From: CAZGBT01 sp964524025
GTDB taxonomy: Archaea; Aenigmatarchaeota; Aenigmatarchaeia; CG10238-14; EX4484-224
DNA length: 64,000 bases
Direction of reading: 5' to 3'
Assembly (NCBI GenBank): GCA_964524025.1
Contig: CAZGBT010000002.1
Location: forward strand, 27,430 to 91,429
The translations under genes and the position numbers were made by a program. Below are positions 45,237 to 54,517 of this stretch, piece after piece. The first letter of the stretch is position 1. The number at the start of each line of letters is the position of its first letter. A model generated the notes under the pieces. It was not told the DNA's origin. It worked only from the letters and a program-made list of their open reading frames with translations, and made no database searches.

Positions 45237-46014
45237 GCTCAACTCTGCTGCCAAACTTTTTCTTAATCTTTTCTTTAATTTTTTCGTAATAGTTAGATCT
45301 TGCTTTCAATACTACTTTCCATTTTTCTTCTAAACTCGGAAAATTTTCTGATAAGACTTTCTTAATTTTCTCCCAAAGCCCTGGTTTTAGATTCAGTCTA
45401 TCTAAAAAAATTCTATTCGAATATTTTGAAACCTTTTTAATCAAATTTTCGACTTCCCTATCTGTTAAGAAGGGTAAGATTGGACCTATGAAAGAAAAAG
45501 TACTTAAGCCACTTTCTTTTAATACTTTAAGGGCTTTTATTCTTTCTTTTATCGATGGTGCATTCGGCTCAAAAATCTTCCTTATTTTTTCTTTTAAAGT
45601 AATTATCGTAAAACCGATCTCTACATCACCTTTCTTTAATAAGTCTATATCTCTTAGAACAAGTGGGGATTTTGTTTGGATGAATAGTGGCCACTTATTG
45701 CTGATCAAAATCTTAATAAGCTTTTTCGTTAACTCATATTTTCTCTCTACAGGCTGATAAGGATCTGTAAATGGGCTAAAGTAGACACATCCCTTCTTTT
45801 TCTTTCTCATTTCTTTAAGAAGAACCTGTAGAGAATTTATTTTTGGATAAACGTAGCTTCCCCAGGGCTTTTCTATTTTTCTGTATTTTTTAGTATAATA
45901 CCATGCATAACAATAAGTACAAGCATGCTGACATCCTACGTAAGGGTTTATAGAATAGTCTGAAATATAGCTTTTACTCAAAATAGATTTGCAGAAAATC
46001 GGTTTAATTTCCAT
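45220..46014 (-). CDS. SplB-like radical SAM protein (COG1533)
   Basis: The protein has 264 residues. NPYVGCQHACTYCYA holds the cluster cysteines C28, C32 and C35. VYFSPFTDPYQPVE and IQTKSPLVLRDIDLL are typical of the COG1533 (SplB-related) family. Spore photoproduct lyase itself does not apply, since archaea do not sporulate. The substrate is unknown. It is convergent with alaS, overlapping by 17 bp. Confidence 0.85.
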   Translation of the reverse strand: MEIKPIFCKSILSKSYISDYSINPYVGCQHACTYCYAWYYTKKYRKIEKPWGSYVYPKINSLQVLLKEMRKKKKGCVYFSPFTDPYQPVERKYELTKKLIKILISNKWPLFIQTKSPLVLRDIDLLKKGDVEIGFTIITLKEKIRKIFEPNAPSIKERIKALKVLKESGLSTFSFIGPILPFLTDREVENLIKKVSKYSNRIFLDRLNLKPGLWEKIKKVLSENFPSLEEKWKVVLKARSNYYEKIKEKIKKKFGSRVELIFCF

Positions 46015-46085
46015 GTGCCTTTTTAAGATTCTATATTGAAAAACTCTTCCTTAATTTTTTTATTAGTCCTTTCTTACAAAAAAAC

Positions 46086-47411
46086 GTGAAAATATTCAAA
46101 TTTTTAGACAAAAAATTCAGAGTGAGAAGTGTTAAGAAAAAATATAAAGTTGGGAAAAATCTCTGCATTTTTTGTAAAGGCTCTAAGTTACTTTGTGGTA
46201 AGGAGAGATGTCCACTTTTAGTCAAATTAGAAGCAAAATTAAAGGTAAAACGTTTAGTTTGTAAGAGGGAATTTGATGGTTCATCTCCACCATCGATTTT
46301 TGTTGGAAGAATAGGATATCCAAAAGTATTTGTAGGTCCTTTAATACCTCCTATTAGAGGGGATACATCCATTTTAGATTTCCCAGAAAACTGGTTTGGA
46401 AAAAGCATAGAAGAAATTGTTACCTTCAGGTTCTTGCTTGTAAGAACGAAGAAAAGAGTTAATGTTAGAGATCTAGAAAATAAAATAGTCCAAAATTTAG
46501 TAGAACTCTCCTTATCAAAAAAACCTGTAGATTCGGAAGTTAAGCTTAAGAAAGTTCCATCTTATAAAATCTTCTTCAGTGCAACAAGCCAACCCTTCGG
46601 ACCATCAGCTCCTCTCGATCAAATAAGAATAGGAGGCTATAAATCTCACCATCTGATAGAAAAGACCTATTATGATACAGACCTAAAAGCGTCGGAAGCC
46701 GTTTTTTGGCTGTACGAAAAAGGTGTTGAGGTTTCGCGAATTCAAAGGGCATTTAGTGCTGGAATGCTTGGAATAGGAAAAAATAGGAAGCTCGTACCAA
46801 CAAGATGGAGTATAACTGCTGTAGATTCGATAATTTCGAAGAAGTTGATAGAAAAGGTTAAAGAATTCAGGCCGATTAATGAGTTCAGAATTTTCTATGG
46901 AGAATATCTAGATAACAGGTGGCTTATACTAATGATGCCTAGAGAATGGAATTACGAATCGATAGAAGCTTGGTATCCAAAAACTATTTGGAACGAGGAA
47001 GATTATATTGCAATTGGAAGTGACTGGGAGGGTTTTGATAGGTTTAACGATGAACCATCTATAGGAGGTTGTTTTATAGCAGGAAGACTCGCTGTTGGAG
47101 AATATTTATTTAGGATAAGAAGGCAAGCTACTGTAATAATCATAAGAGAAATTCATCCAGGTTACCTAATGCCAGTAGGGGTTTGGAATGTCAGGGAAAG
47201 TTTAAGAAACATACTAAAGAATAAACCATTTAAGGCTAACAGCTTAAAAGAAGCCTTAAAATTCTTGGAGGAAAGGCTTGATATTCCTTTAAAAGTTTGG
47301 ATTGAAAATTCAAGATTGTTTAGAAATTTAATTTTCCAAAGAAAACTTTTAGATTATATTAAATATGGAAGAAGAAATAGAGAGACTGTTAAAATTGGAA
47401 AAAATAATTAA
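46086..47411 (+). CDS. Nre family DNA repair protein (DUF650/DUF651)
   Basis: The protein has 441 residues from a GTG start. A zinc finger (CIFCKGSKLLCGKERCP) opens DUF650, then VGRIGYPKVFVGPLIPP and SWL-like SDWEGFDRFNDEPSIGGC lead into DUF651. A PIP-like QRKLLDYI at 418-425 could bind PCNA, as reported for haloarchaeal NreA. It is thought to act in DNA repair. A 54-residue gene starts inside its 3' end. Confidence 0.88.
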   Translation: MKIFKFLDKKFRVRSVKKKYKVGKNLCIFCKGSKLLCGKERCPLLVKLEAKLKVKRLVCKREFDGSSPPSIFVGRIGYPKVFVGPLIPPIRGDTSILDFPENWFGKSIEEIVTFRFLLVRTKKRVNVRDLENKIVQNLVELSLSKKPVDSEVKLKKVPSYKIFFSATSQPFGPSAPLDQIRIGGYKSHHLIEKTYYDTDLKASEAVFWLYEKGVEVSRIQRAFSAGMLGIGKNRKLVPTRWSITAVDSIISKKLIEKVKEFRPINEFRIFYGEYLDNRWLILMMPREWNYESIEAWYPKTIWNEEDYIAIGSDWEGFDRFNDEPSIGGCFIAGRLAVGEYLFRIRRQATVIIIREIHPGYLMPVGVWNVRESLRNILKNKPFKANSLKEALKFLEERLDIPLKVWIENSRLFRNLIFQRKLLDYIKYGRRNRETVKIGKNN

Positions 47412-47529
47412 AAAAGCTGCTAAGGTTCTAAGGGTAAAAGTAGAAGATTTACCAAGGGTTATAAGAAGATTCAAAAACGAAATAAAAGAGATGGAGAAAG
47501 AGTTAAATGAACTGGATAAATCCGCTTAA
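47365..47529 (+). CDS. Small helical protein resembling an AlaRS linker helix
   Basis: A 54-residue frame from ATG 47365 overlaps the end of nre and the start of the DUF63 gene. The sequence AAKVLRVKVEDLPRVIRRF followed by EIKEMEKELNEL resembles the helical region that follows the editing domain in archaeal AlaRS. The composition (Glu/Lys/Leu) and packing between genes support coding. It could be an independent small coiled-coil protein. Confidence 0.5.
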   Translation: MEEEIERLLKLEKIIKKAAKVLRVKVEDLPRVIRRFKNEIKEMEKELNELDKSA

Positions 47530-48241
47530 TACAGAATATACTGTACCTTTTACGATTTTTTGTATTTCTTTATTCCTAATTTTCGCTTATCTCATTTTCA
47601 TTTTCCTTAAAAGATTAAAAATTAAAATGGACTACAAAATTGCCACTTCTGTATTTCCGTTTGTAATAATAGGAAGTCTCTTAAGAGTTTGTAGAGATAT
47701 GAGCCTGTTAAAAAGCCAACTTTTTGAAACTCCCGGAATCTACCTCCTTATGACATCTTTTTATCTTTCCCTTCTGACTTTATTCAGAAAGCTTAAAATA
47801 GAATACGATACCTATACGTTCCTTATAGGATTAGCCTTACTTTCCTTTTTACTTCCGATTTTTTCTATAAAAAACTTCTCCGCTCTTTACATGTTTTGCT
47901 TAATCTTTTTCCCTCTTTCACTTTTATTTTACTTCTTGCCCATAGCGATAGAGGACAAGATAGTATTAATTCTACAATCTTTTGACGGAACAGTAACTTC
48001 AATAGCGATACAATTTTTTGGTTATAAGGAGAAACATATTCTTCCAACTTTATTCATTAGGCTAACTAATTTTCCCTTTATTTTTTTACTGATAAAAATC
48101 CTAACAACAGCTCTTGTTCTATTCATTCTTAACAAGTATGTTAAAGAAAAAGAAGTGAGAAATTATTTGAAACTCTTAATAGCCATCTTGCCTCTAGGCA
48201 CTGGAACAAGAGATCTTGTAAGGTTATTAATGAAAGTTTAA
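47507..48241 (+). CDS. DUF63 family membrane protein
   Basis: The protein has 244 residues and about seven membrane helices. NPLNTEYTVPFTIF, FVIIGSLLRVCRDM, SFDGTVTSIAIQFFGYKEKHILP and LPLGTGTRDLVRLL match the archaeal DUF63 signatures. The function is unknown. It begins within the small helical gene and lies 23 bp before pyrG. Confidence 0.88.
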   Translation: MNWINPLNTEYTVPFTIFCISLFLIFAYLIFIFLKRLKIKMDYKIATSVFPFVIIGSLLRVCRDMSLLKSQLFETPGIYLLMTSFYLSLLTLFRKLKIEYDTYTFLIGLALLSFLLPIFSIKNFSALYMFCLIFFPLSLLFYFLPIAIEDKIVLILQSFDGTVTSIAIQFFGYKEKHILPTLFIRLTNFPFIFLLIKILTTALVLFILNKYVKEKEVRNYLKLLIAILPLGTGTRDLVRLLMKV

Positions 48242-48244
48242 ATA
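48236..48244 (+). promoter_or_regulatory. TATA-like box of pyrG
   Basis: GTTTAAATA is centred 25 nt before the pyrG ATG at 48265 and overlaps the DUF63 stop codon. This gives pyrG a leaderless promoter of its own. Confidence 0.5.
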
Positions 48245-48264
48245 CGCAACTCCTATAACAACAT

Positions 48265-49929
48265 ATGCAGGTATATATAGTAATAACTGGAGGTGTTGTT
48301 TCTGGACTTGGAAAGGGCATAACCACAGCTTCTATTGGCAAGATCCTGCAAGCTAAGGGGTTTAAAGTAACGGCTATTAAGATAGATCCTTACATAAATT
48401 ATGACGCTGGAACTTTAAGACCAACTGAGCATGGTGAGGTGTGGGTTACTGAGGATGGTGGAGAAATCGATCAAGATTTGGGACACTACGAAAGATTTTT
48501 AGATACTACCTTAACAAAAGACCATAACATAACAACTGGGCAGGTCTATTATCAAGTCATAATGAATGAAAGAGCTGGAAAATACTTGGGCAAAACAGTA
48601 GAAACTATACCTCACGTCACAGACGAAGTAAAGAGGAGGATTAGAAAAATAGCTGAAAAAACAAAAGCTGATTTTATACTTGTCGAAATAGGAGGGACTG
48701 TTGGTGAATATCAAAATTTAATTTATTATGAAGCGATGAGACAGATGAAACTAGAAGGCGAAAAAGTTATATTCGTTCATGTAACCTACATGCCAGTTTT
48801 AAAACACTTAGGAGAACCGAAAACCAAACCTACCCAACATTCTGTCAAAGAATTAAGAGCTTTAGGGATTCAACCAGATTTTATAGTAGTTAGATCTGAA
48901 GTACCTGTAGATGAACCAAGAAGAAAAAAAATTTCGCTTTTCTGTAATGTAAATGAGGAAGATATAATTTCAGATCCAGATGTTGATTTAATTTATGAGA
49001 TTCCGTTAATTTTTGAAGAGCAAGATTTTGGAAACAAAATATTAAAAAAAGTTGGGCTAGAACCAAGAGAAAGCAACTTAGAAGAATGGGAAAAATTTGT
49101 AAATAAATTAAAAAATGCAAAAGAAAGTGTTAGAGTTGGTATTGTTGGGAAATACTTTGCTACTGGTGGTTTTAAACTTCCTGATGCATATATATCAGTT
49201 ATAGAAGCTGTAAGGCATGCTTGTGCCTTCTGGGGTGTTAAACCTGAATTTGCTTGGATAGATGCTCAAGAAATAGAAAGAGATCCTGAGAAAGTTAAGG
49301 AGTTAAACAAATGTGATGGAATAATAGTCCCGGGTGGTTTTGGGTCCACAGGGGCTGAAGGAAAAATATTGGCTATTAAATTTGTTAGAGAAAATAAGAT
49401 ACCTTTTTTAGGTTTGTGCTTTGGATTGCAGTTAGCAGTAGTAGAATTTGCAAGAAATGTGTGCGGCTTAAAAGATGCAAACTCAACAGAAATAAATCCA
49501 AATACGCCACACCCTGTTATAGATATACTGCCTGAACAAAAGAAATTATTAAAAGAATGTAAGTATGGAGCTACAATGAGATTAGGAGCCCAGCCAGCAA
49601 TATTAAAGGAAGGTAGTTTAGTTTGGAAGTTATATGGAAAGAGGAAAATGGTTAAAGAAAGGCACAGACACAGATATGAAGTAAATCCTGCTTATCATGA
49701 AATACTTCAAAAACATGGTTTAATCTTTTCTGGCATATCTCCGGACGGCAGATTAGTTGAGTTTATCGAGCTACCCAATCATCCATTTTTTGTTGCAACG
49801 CAAGCTCATCCAGAGTTTACTTCCAGACCATTAAGACCAAATCCTTTATTTGTTGGTTTTATAAAAGCTTGCATAGAAAGGAAGCATGCTATTCGAGATC
49901 GTAAGGCCAGACTGCATAAGAGCTCTTGA
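48265..49929 (+). CDS. pyrG: CTP synthase
   Basis: The protein has 554 residues. The synthetase domain has VVSGLGKGITTASIGKIL and KIDPYINYDAGT. The glutaminase domain has VPGGFGSTGAEGK, FLGLCFGLQLAVVEF with the catalytic Cys, and HPEFTSRP with the His/Glu pair. It makes CTP from UTP, ATP and glutamine. Its end overlaps the next gene by up to 44 bp. Confidence 0.97.
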   Translation: MQVYIVITGGVVSGLGKGITTASIGKILQAKGFKVTAIKIDPYINYDAGTLRPTEHGEVWVTEDGGEIDQDLGHYERFLDTTLTKDHNITTGQVYYQVIMNERAGKYLGKTVETIPHVTDEVKRRIRKIAEKTKADFILVEIGGTVGEYQNLIYYEAMRQMKLEGEKVIFVHVTYMPVLKHLGEPKTKPTQHSVKELRALGIQPDFIVVRSEVPVDEPRRKKISLFCNVNEEDIISDPDVDLIYEIPLIFEEQDFGNKILKKVGLEPRESNLEEWEKFVNKLKNAKESVRVGIVGKYFATGGFKLPDAYISVIEAVRHACAFWGVKPEFAWIDAQEIERDPEKVKELNKCDGIIVPGGFGSTGAEGKILAIKFVRENKIPFLGLCFGLQLAVVEFARNVCGLKDANSTEINPNTPHPVIDILPEQKKLLKECKYGATMRLGAQPAILKEGSLVWKLYGKRKMVKERHRHRYEVNPAYHEILQKHGLIFSGISPDGRLVEFIELPNHPFFVATQAHPEFTSRPLRPNPLFVGFIKACIERKHAIRDRKARLHKSS

Positions 49930-50968
49930 GGATCCTGTGGTAAGAAAAGTTCTTAGAAATTATGTAAGGATTGTAAAAAATGAAATACCAGCTAGATTTG
50001 TTGTTTGCGATTCTATAAAAGCAGAATTTAAGGAAAATTGGGACGAAACAAAACTGCTCGAATTGCATAGAGAATTAATGGAAAAATTTAGGAAAAAGTT
50101 AAAGAAAGTTTACGAAGAAGGGTTGAAGGTAAGAAGAGTAAAGAAAAGTCTTTTGGACTTGAAAATAGAAGTCGCTAAAAGAATAATGGAACACTGTGAA
50201 TTTTGTGAATGGAAATGTAGAGTAAATAGAATTAAAGGAGGTCTAGGTTTTTGTCAAGTTGGCAATAAAATGCTTATTTCGTCTGAGTTTATTCACATGG
50301 GTGAGGAATCTTATATAACGCCTTCTCATACCGTATTCTTTTGGTCTTGTAATATGCAGTGTGCTTTTTGTCAAAATTATACGATAAGCTATAGACTAGA
50401 AAAACCTATAGAGATAAATGAAAAGGTCCTTGCTGAAATAGTTAGAAAAAGAAGGGAACAAGGCTGCAGGAATTTAAATCTAGTTGGTGGTGAGCCTACC
50501 CCCTACATTTTTTTCATACTCAAATTGCTTAAAGAATGCAAAGTTAGCACTCCTGTAGTTTGGAATTCGAATTTTTACATGAGTAAAATTTCTATGGAAA
50601 TACTTGACGGAATCGTTGACGTTTATTTGAGCGATTTTAAATTTGGTCCTGGAGACTGCTCAAAAAAGCTAACTAGAGTAAAAAATTACTGGGAAGTTGT
50701 TTCTAGAAATCATTTAATAGCTTCTAACCAAGCTGAATTAGTAATAAGGCATTTAATTTTGCCAAATCATATAGAATGCTGTTCATTCCCTATTCTTGAA
50801 TTTATAGCAAAAAATCTGAAAGAGAAATGTATCCTAAACATAATGGACCAGTATTTTCCTTATTGGAAAGCAAAGGAATTTCCAGAAATTAATAGAAGGA
50901 TAACGCCTCAAGAATTCAATGCTGTGCTGAAAAAAGCAAGAGAATTGGGGTTATATGTAAAAAGTTAA
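49886..50968 (+). CDS. PflA-like radical SAM protein (COG1313)
   Basis: The protein has 360 residues. An N-terminal cysteine cluster (C104, C107, C111, C123) precedes the SAM cluster WSCNMQCAFCQN (C155, C159, C162). VGGEPTPY is the SAM-binding motif and VYLSDFKFG follows. It belongs to the COG1313 group, related to pyruvate-formate-lyase activases, with unknown substrate. The ATG used overlaps pyrG by 44 bp. A GTG at 49937 would avoid the overlap and cannot be excluded. Confidence 0.85.
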   Translation: MLFEIVRPDCIRALEDPVVRKVLRNYVRIVKNEIPARFVVCDSIKAEFKENWDETKLLELHRELMEKFRKKLKKVYEEGLKVRRVKKSLLDLKIEVAKRIMEHCEFCEWKCRVNRIKGGLGFCQVGNKMLISSEFIHMGEESYITPSHTVFFWSCNMQCAFCQNYTISYRLEKPIEINEKVLAEIVRKRREQGCRNLNLVGGEPTPYIFFILKLLKECKVSTPVVWNSNFYMSKISMEILDGIVDVYLSDFKFGPGDCSKKLTRVKNYWEVVSRNHLIASNQAELVIRHLILPNHIECCSFPILEFIAKNLKEKCILNIMDQYFPYWKAKEFPEINRRITPQEFNAVLKKARELGLYVKS

Positions 50969-50972
50969 TTTT

Positions 50973-50981
50973 TTTATATAA
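50973..50981 (+). promoter_or_regulatory. TATA box of ku
   Basis: TTTATATAA is centred 26 nt before ATG 51003, a strong archaeal TATA with leaderless spacing. Confidence 0.55.
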
Positions 50982-51002
50982 GCTATCTATTAGTTAAGTA
51001 GC

Positions 51003-51809
51003 ATGCCGCGCTCTATATGGAACGGATCAATAAGCTTTGGCCTAGTTAACATTCCAGTAAAAGTTTATACAGCTACTAAATCAAAAGAAATAAGCTTTAC
51101 TACTTTAGATAAAGAAGGGCATCCTATTAAATACAAAAGATGGTGCCCAATTTGTAACAGGGAAGTGCCATGGAATGAAGTTAAAAAAGGTTACAAAATT
51201 TCTAAAGATAAGTACGTTATAATAGAAAAAAGCGACCTCGAAAAAATTAAGCTAAAAACCACAAAAACAATCGATATAGTTGAATTTGTAGACGCATCCC
51301 AAATAGATCCACTTTTTTACCAAAAAGCTTATTATGTAGTTCCAGATGAAACTGGAAAAAAGGCTTATGCCCTTTTTGTAGAAGCTTTAAGGTTAAGCAA
51401 TAAAGTAGCTATAGGAAAAGTTGTTATGAAAAATAAGGAGTACTTAGTAGCCCTAAGGGCTTACAAAAAAGGATTAGTAATGCATGTTTTGCATTACATT
51501 GGGGAAGTTAAAGATATAGAAGAACTTGAAGAGATAAAGCATTTAGTTCCAATAAGAGAAGAAGAGCTGAAGCTTGCCCAGGCCCTTATAGAAAAATTAA
51601 CTCAGAAAGAATTTGACATAAGCAAGTTTAAGGATAGTTATACAGAGGCTTTAAAAAAGCTAATAAAAGCTAAAGCAGAAGGCAAAGAAATAGCAGAAGT
51701 CAAAGAAATAGAAAAAGTAGAGGAAGAAAAAAGCTTGTTAGAAGCTTTAAAAGCAAGTGTTGAAGCTATAAAGAAGAAAAAGAAGAAGAAAATAGAAGTA
51801 AAGACTTGA
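51003..51809 (+). CDS. ku: Ku end-joining protein
   Basis: The protein has 268 residues of the prokaryotic Ku type. It begins MPRSIWNGSISFGLVNIPVKVY. YKRWCPICNREVPWNEVKKGY contains a Cys pair, and FVEALRLSNKVAIGKVVM is the core strand region. The tail is Lys-rich (KKKKKKKIEVKT). Homodimeric Ku rings DNA ends and recruits ligase. Ku is uncommon in archaea. A LigD-type ligase gene lies 2.7 kb downstream. Confidence 0.96.
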   Translation: MPRSIWNGSISFGLVNIPVKVYTATKSKEISFTTLDKEGHPIKYKRWCPICNREVPWNEVKKGYKISKDKYVIIEKSDLEKIKLKTTKTIDIVEFVDASQIDPLFYQKAYYVVPDETGKKAYALFVEALRLSNKVAIGKVVMKNKEYLVALRAYKKGLVMHVLHYIGEVKDIEELEEIKHLVPIREEELKLAQALIEKLTQKEFDISKFKDSYTEALKKLIKAKAEGKEIAEVKEIEKVEEEKSLLEALKASVEAIKKKKKKKIEVKT

Positions 51810-51894
51810 ATCTGCTAATCTTCCAAAAATTTTGAATAATAATTTTCCTTAACAATTTAATAGTATTGAACCTTTATTTTGTAAAGATTGAATT

Positions 51895-54216
51895 ATGGAG
51901 TTCCTGAAAGAGGTAAAAAACAAAATTAAAGAAGGAAAAGAGATAGCCAAAAATTTAAACGAAAGAAGGATAGTGAGCGTTTTTTGCAGCAAAAATTCAG
52001 AAGAATTAATTTTTTTAATAAAAAATGGAGTTGGAAGAGGAGAAAACTTGCTTTTAGTACACGATAAAGACGAAATTGGAAAAGAATTGGAAAGTCTAAT
52101 AAAAAATTCAATTAAAAGTTTAAGAGTCATAACCTATGAAAAGACTACCAAAATATTAGGAACTACTTTTAACAATTTGGTTGTGGACCTTAGACACAAT
52201 CTTAATCCTGATGATATAGGAAGGTTAATCGGTATAGTTAAAGGTGGTGGATTAATCTTCTTAATATTCCCAGATTTTGATAAGCTAGAAAATTGGAGAA
52301 CAAGGTTTCAACAAGATTTAGCAACTTATCCATATAAAATAGAGCAAGTGGAATCGAATTTTGAAAAAAGATTCTTGAAGAAACTACTTTTAAGCGATTG
52401 TTGCCTAGCTATAGATCTAAAGGAAAAAAGAGTAATAAAAGAAATGAAAACAAGCACCAAAAAACCAATCATAAGAAGAAAAAAGATAAGAATTCCAACT
52501 TCTTCATGTATACCGAGGAGGTTATATAAAATCTGTTTAACGCAGGAGCAAGCAGAAGTTATATTTAATCTTGAAAAATTTTGGAGAGAAGGAGAAAAGT
52601 CAGCATTTGTTTTAAAAGCAAACAGAGGCAGAGGAAAGTCTGCATCTATAGGTATTTTTATTTCATACCTAGTTTGGGAATTTAACAAGATAGGAAAACA
52701 ACTTAGGATTGGTGTAACGGCTCCAGAGAAAGAAAATACAGAAATCGTTTTTAAATTCTTAAAAGTTGGTTTAAGGAAGTTTAAGATAAGATTTAGAGAA
52801 ATAGAGAATTCTATAGAAGTTGCAAGAGGGAGAATAGTAATAGAATATAGAAGGCCTGTTAGGTTAGCGGAAAATTATTATGACCTTGTAATAGTGGACG
52901 AAGCTGCTGGAATACCAATACCATTTCTTTACAAAATAATTAAGAAATATAGAAAGACCATTTTTTCCACAACTATTCATGGATACGAAGGCGCTGGAAG
53001 GGGGTTCTCAATAAGATTTTTAAAAGGGATTAAAGAAGGAAATATTGCAAAAGTTTTTGAATTCAAGATGGAAGAACCAATAAGATATTCTAGTAATGAT
53101 GCTGTTGAAAAATGGCTTTTTGACACTTTACTTCTAGATGCAGAACCTTGTAAATTGGAAAGAAAAGACTTGGAATGCGTAGCTCTAGGTAAGCTAAGTT
53201 ATGAAAGAATAAATAGAAGCAAATGGTTCCATCAATCTGATGAAGAAGTAAAACATTTTTTTGGTATTTATATACTGGCACACTACAGAAATAGACCTAA
53301 AGATGTTGCACTGTTAGTAGATTCGCCAACACATTTTCCAAGATGTGTAAAAACAGAAACTGGAAAAATAGTCAATTCTATACATTTAGCTAGAGAGGGT
53401 AATTTAGATGAAGAAATAATTAAATCTGTATTTGAAAGAGAAAAACCAAAAGGTCATGTAGTTCCTTTAGTTTTATGCAGACACTATCGAAACGTTGAAT
53501 TTGGATTTCTGAAAGGGTGGAGAATAGTAAGAATAGCAACACATCCAGAAGTGATGAGAAAAGGAATAGGAAGTTTTGCTCTTAAGAAAATAGAGGAAGA
53601 AGCTAGGGAAGAGGGACTAGATTGGATTGGAGTTGGTTTTGGTGCAACGCCATTACTTTTAAAATTCTGGATAAGGAACGGTTTCATACCTCTACATATT
53701 TCCTTGGAAAGAAATACTGTAAGTGGAGAGTATAGCGTAATTTTAGTAAAGCCGCTTTCTAAAAGAGCAAAAGAAATAATCAAAACTTTCTCTTACGAAT
53801 TTAGATTAAGGATTTTAGGAAGTCTTATGGATGTTCATTTCGATATAGAACCGGATATACCTATTTTCTTACTTAAACCATTTTTCAAGCATAAGCCGCA
53901 TTTTAACTTAAATTTCACAGAAAATCAGATTAAAAGAATGGAGGCATTTCTTGAAGAAAAATTACCATACGAAACTGTCGCAGAGGTTTGTAGAGATTTA
54001 GCCAAATATTACTTCTTGAATACCGAAAACAGACCAGAGTTAACAGAAACGGTTGAAAAAATATTGATATTGAAGTGTTTTTTAGTAAAAAGCTGGAAGA
54101 GAATTTCTAATCTTATGGGGATGGAAACAAAAGTCATAATCAAAAGATTTCGTGAAACCATGAAAAAACTTTGGAAGTGGTATGGGTTTCAAAAACATGA
54201 AACAACTATGTTTTGA
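51895..54216 (+). CDS. tmcA: tRNA(Met) cytidine acetyltransferase
   Basis: The protein has 773 residues. An N-terminal DUF1726-like domain is followed by a helicase-like ATPase (KANRGRGKSASIG; VIVDEAAGIPIP), a GNAT domain (ATHPEVMRKGIGSFALKKIEE and GFGATPLLLKFW) and a tRNA-binding C terminus. It makes N4-acetylcytidine in tRNA, and archaeal homologues can modify rRNA in thermophiles. Its 3' end overlaps the ASCH gene. Confidence 0.95.
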   Translation: MEFLKEVKNKIKEGKEIAKNLNERRIVSVFCSKNSEELIFLIKNGVGRGENLLLVHDKDEIGKELESLIKNSIKSLRVITYEKTTKILGTTFNNLVVDLRHNLNPDDIGRLIGIVKGGGLIFLIFPDFDKLENWRTRFQQDLATYPYKIEQVESNFEKRFLKKLLLSDCCLAIDLKEKRVIKEMKTSTKKPIIRRKKIRIPTSSCIPRRLYKICLTQEQAEVIFNLEKFWREGEKSAFVLKANRGRGKSASIGIFISYLVWEFNKIGKQLRIGVTAPEKENTEIVFKFLKVGLRKFKIRFREIENSIEVARGRIVIEYRRPVRLAENYYDLVIVDEAAGIPIPFLYKIIKKYRKTIFSTTIHGYEGAGRGFSIRFLKGIKEGNIAKVFEFKMEEPIRYSSNDAVEKWLFDTLLLDAEPCKLERKDLECVALGKLSYERINRSKWFHQSDEEVKHFFGIYILAHYRNRPKDVALLVDSPTHFPRCVKTETGKIVNSIHLAREGNLDEEIIKSVFEREKPKGHVVPLVLCRHYRNVEFGFLKGWRIVRIATHPEVMRKGIGSFALKKIEEEAREEGLDWIGVGFGATPLLLKFWIRNGFIPLHISLERNTVSGEYSVILVKPLSKRAKEIIKTFSYEFRLRILGSLMDVHFDIEPDIPIFLLKPFFKHKPHFNLNFTENQIKRMEAFLEEKLPYETVAEVCRDLAKYYFLNTENRPELTETVEKILILKCFLVKSWKRISNLMGMETKVIIKRFRETMKKLWKWYGFQKHETTMF

Positions 54217-54517
54217 CGAACGTTACTATAAAAAATTGATTAAAGGAAGAAAAACAATGACTATAAGAAGGGGAAAAAGAAAATTCGAAATAGGAGAAAA
54301 AGTCGAAGTTATTTGTGGAAAAAGAAAATTAGGAATAGCTAAAATAACAAACTTGGTAATCAAAAAATTTTCGGATATAGATATTAAGGAAGTAAGAAAA
54401 GATGGTTTTAGAAGCAAGAGGAAATTGAAAGAAGCTTTGAGAAAGCACTATAAGAATGTTAAGGGAAGCGATATTTTTACTTTAATCGAATTTGAGTGGA
54501 TAGAAAAGTATGAGTGA
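54197..54517 (+). CDS. ASCH domain protein
   Basis: About 106 residues from ATG 54197; an in-frame ATG 15 bases earlier also exists. The start MKQLCFDERYYKKLIKGRKTMTIRRG and then GEKVEVICGKRKLGIAKITN match ASCH/PUA-like RNA-binding domains. It overlaps tmcA upstream and the ligase downstream by 8 bp, so it is translated in one operon with both. Its role is unknown; RNA binding is inferred. Confidence 0.82.
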   Translation: MKQLCFDERYYKKLIKGRKTMTIRRGKRKFEIGEKVEVICGKRKLGIAKITNLVIKKFSDIDIKEVRKDGFRSKRKLKEALRKHYKNVKGSDIFTLIEFEWIEKYE

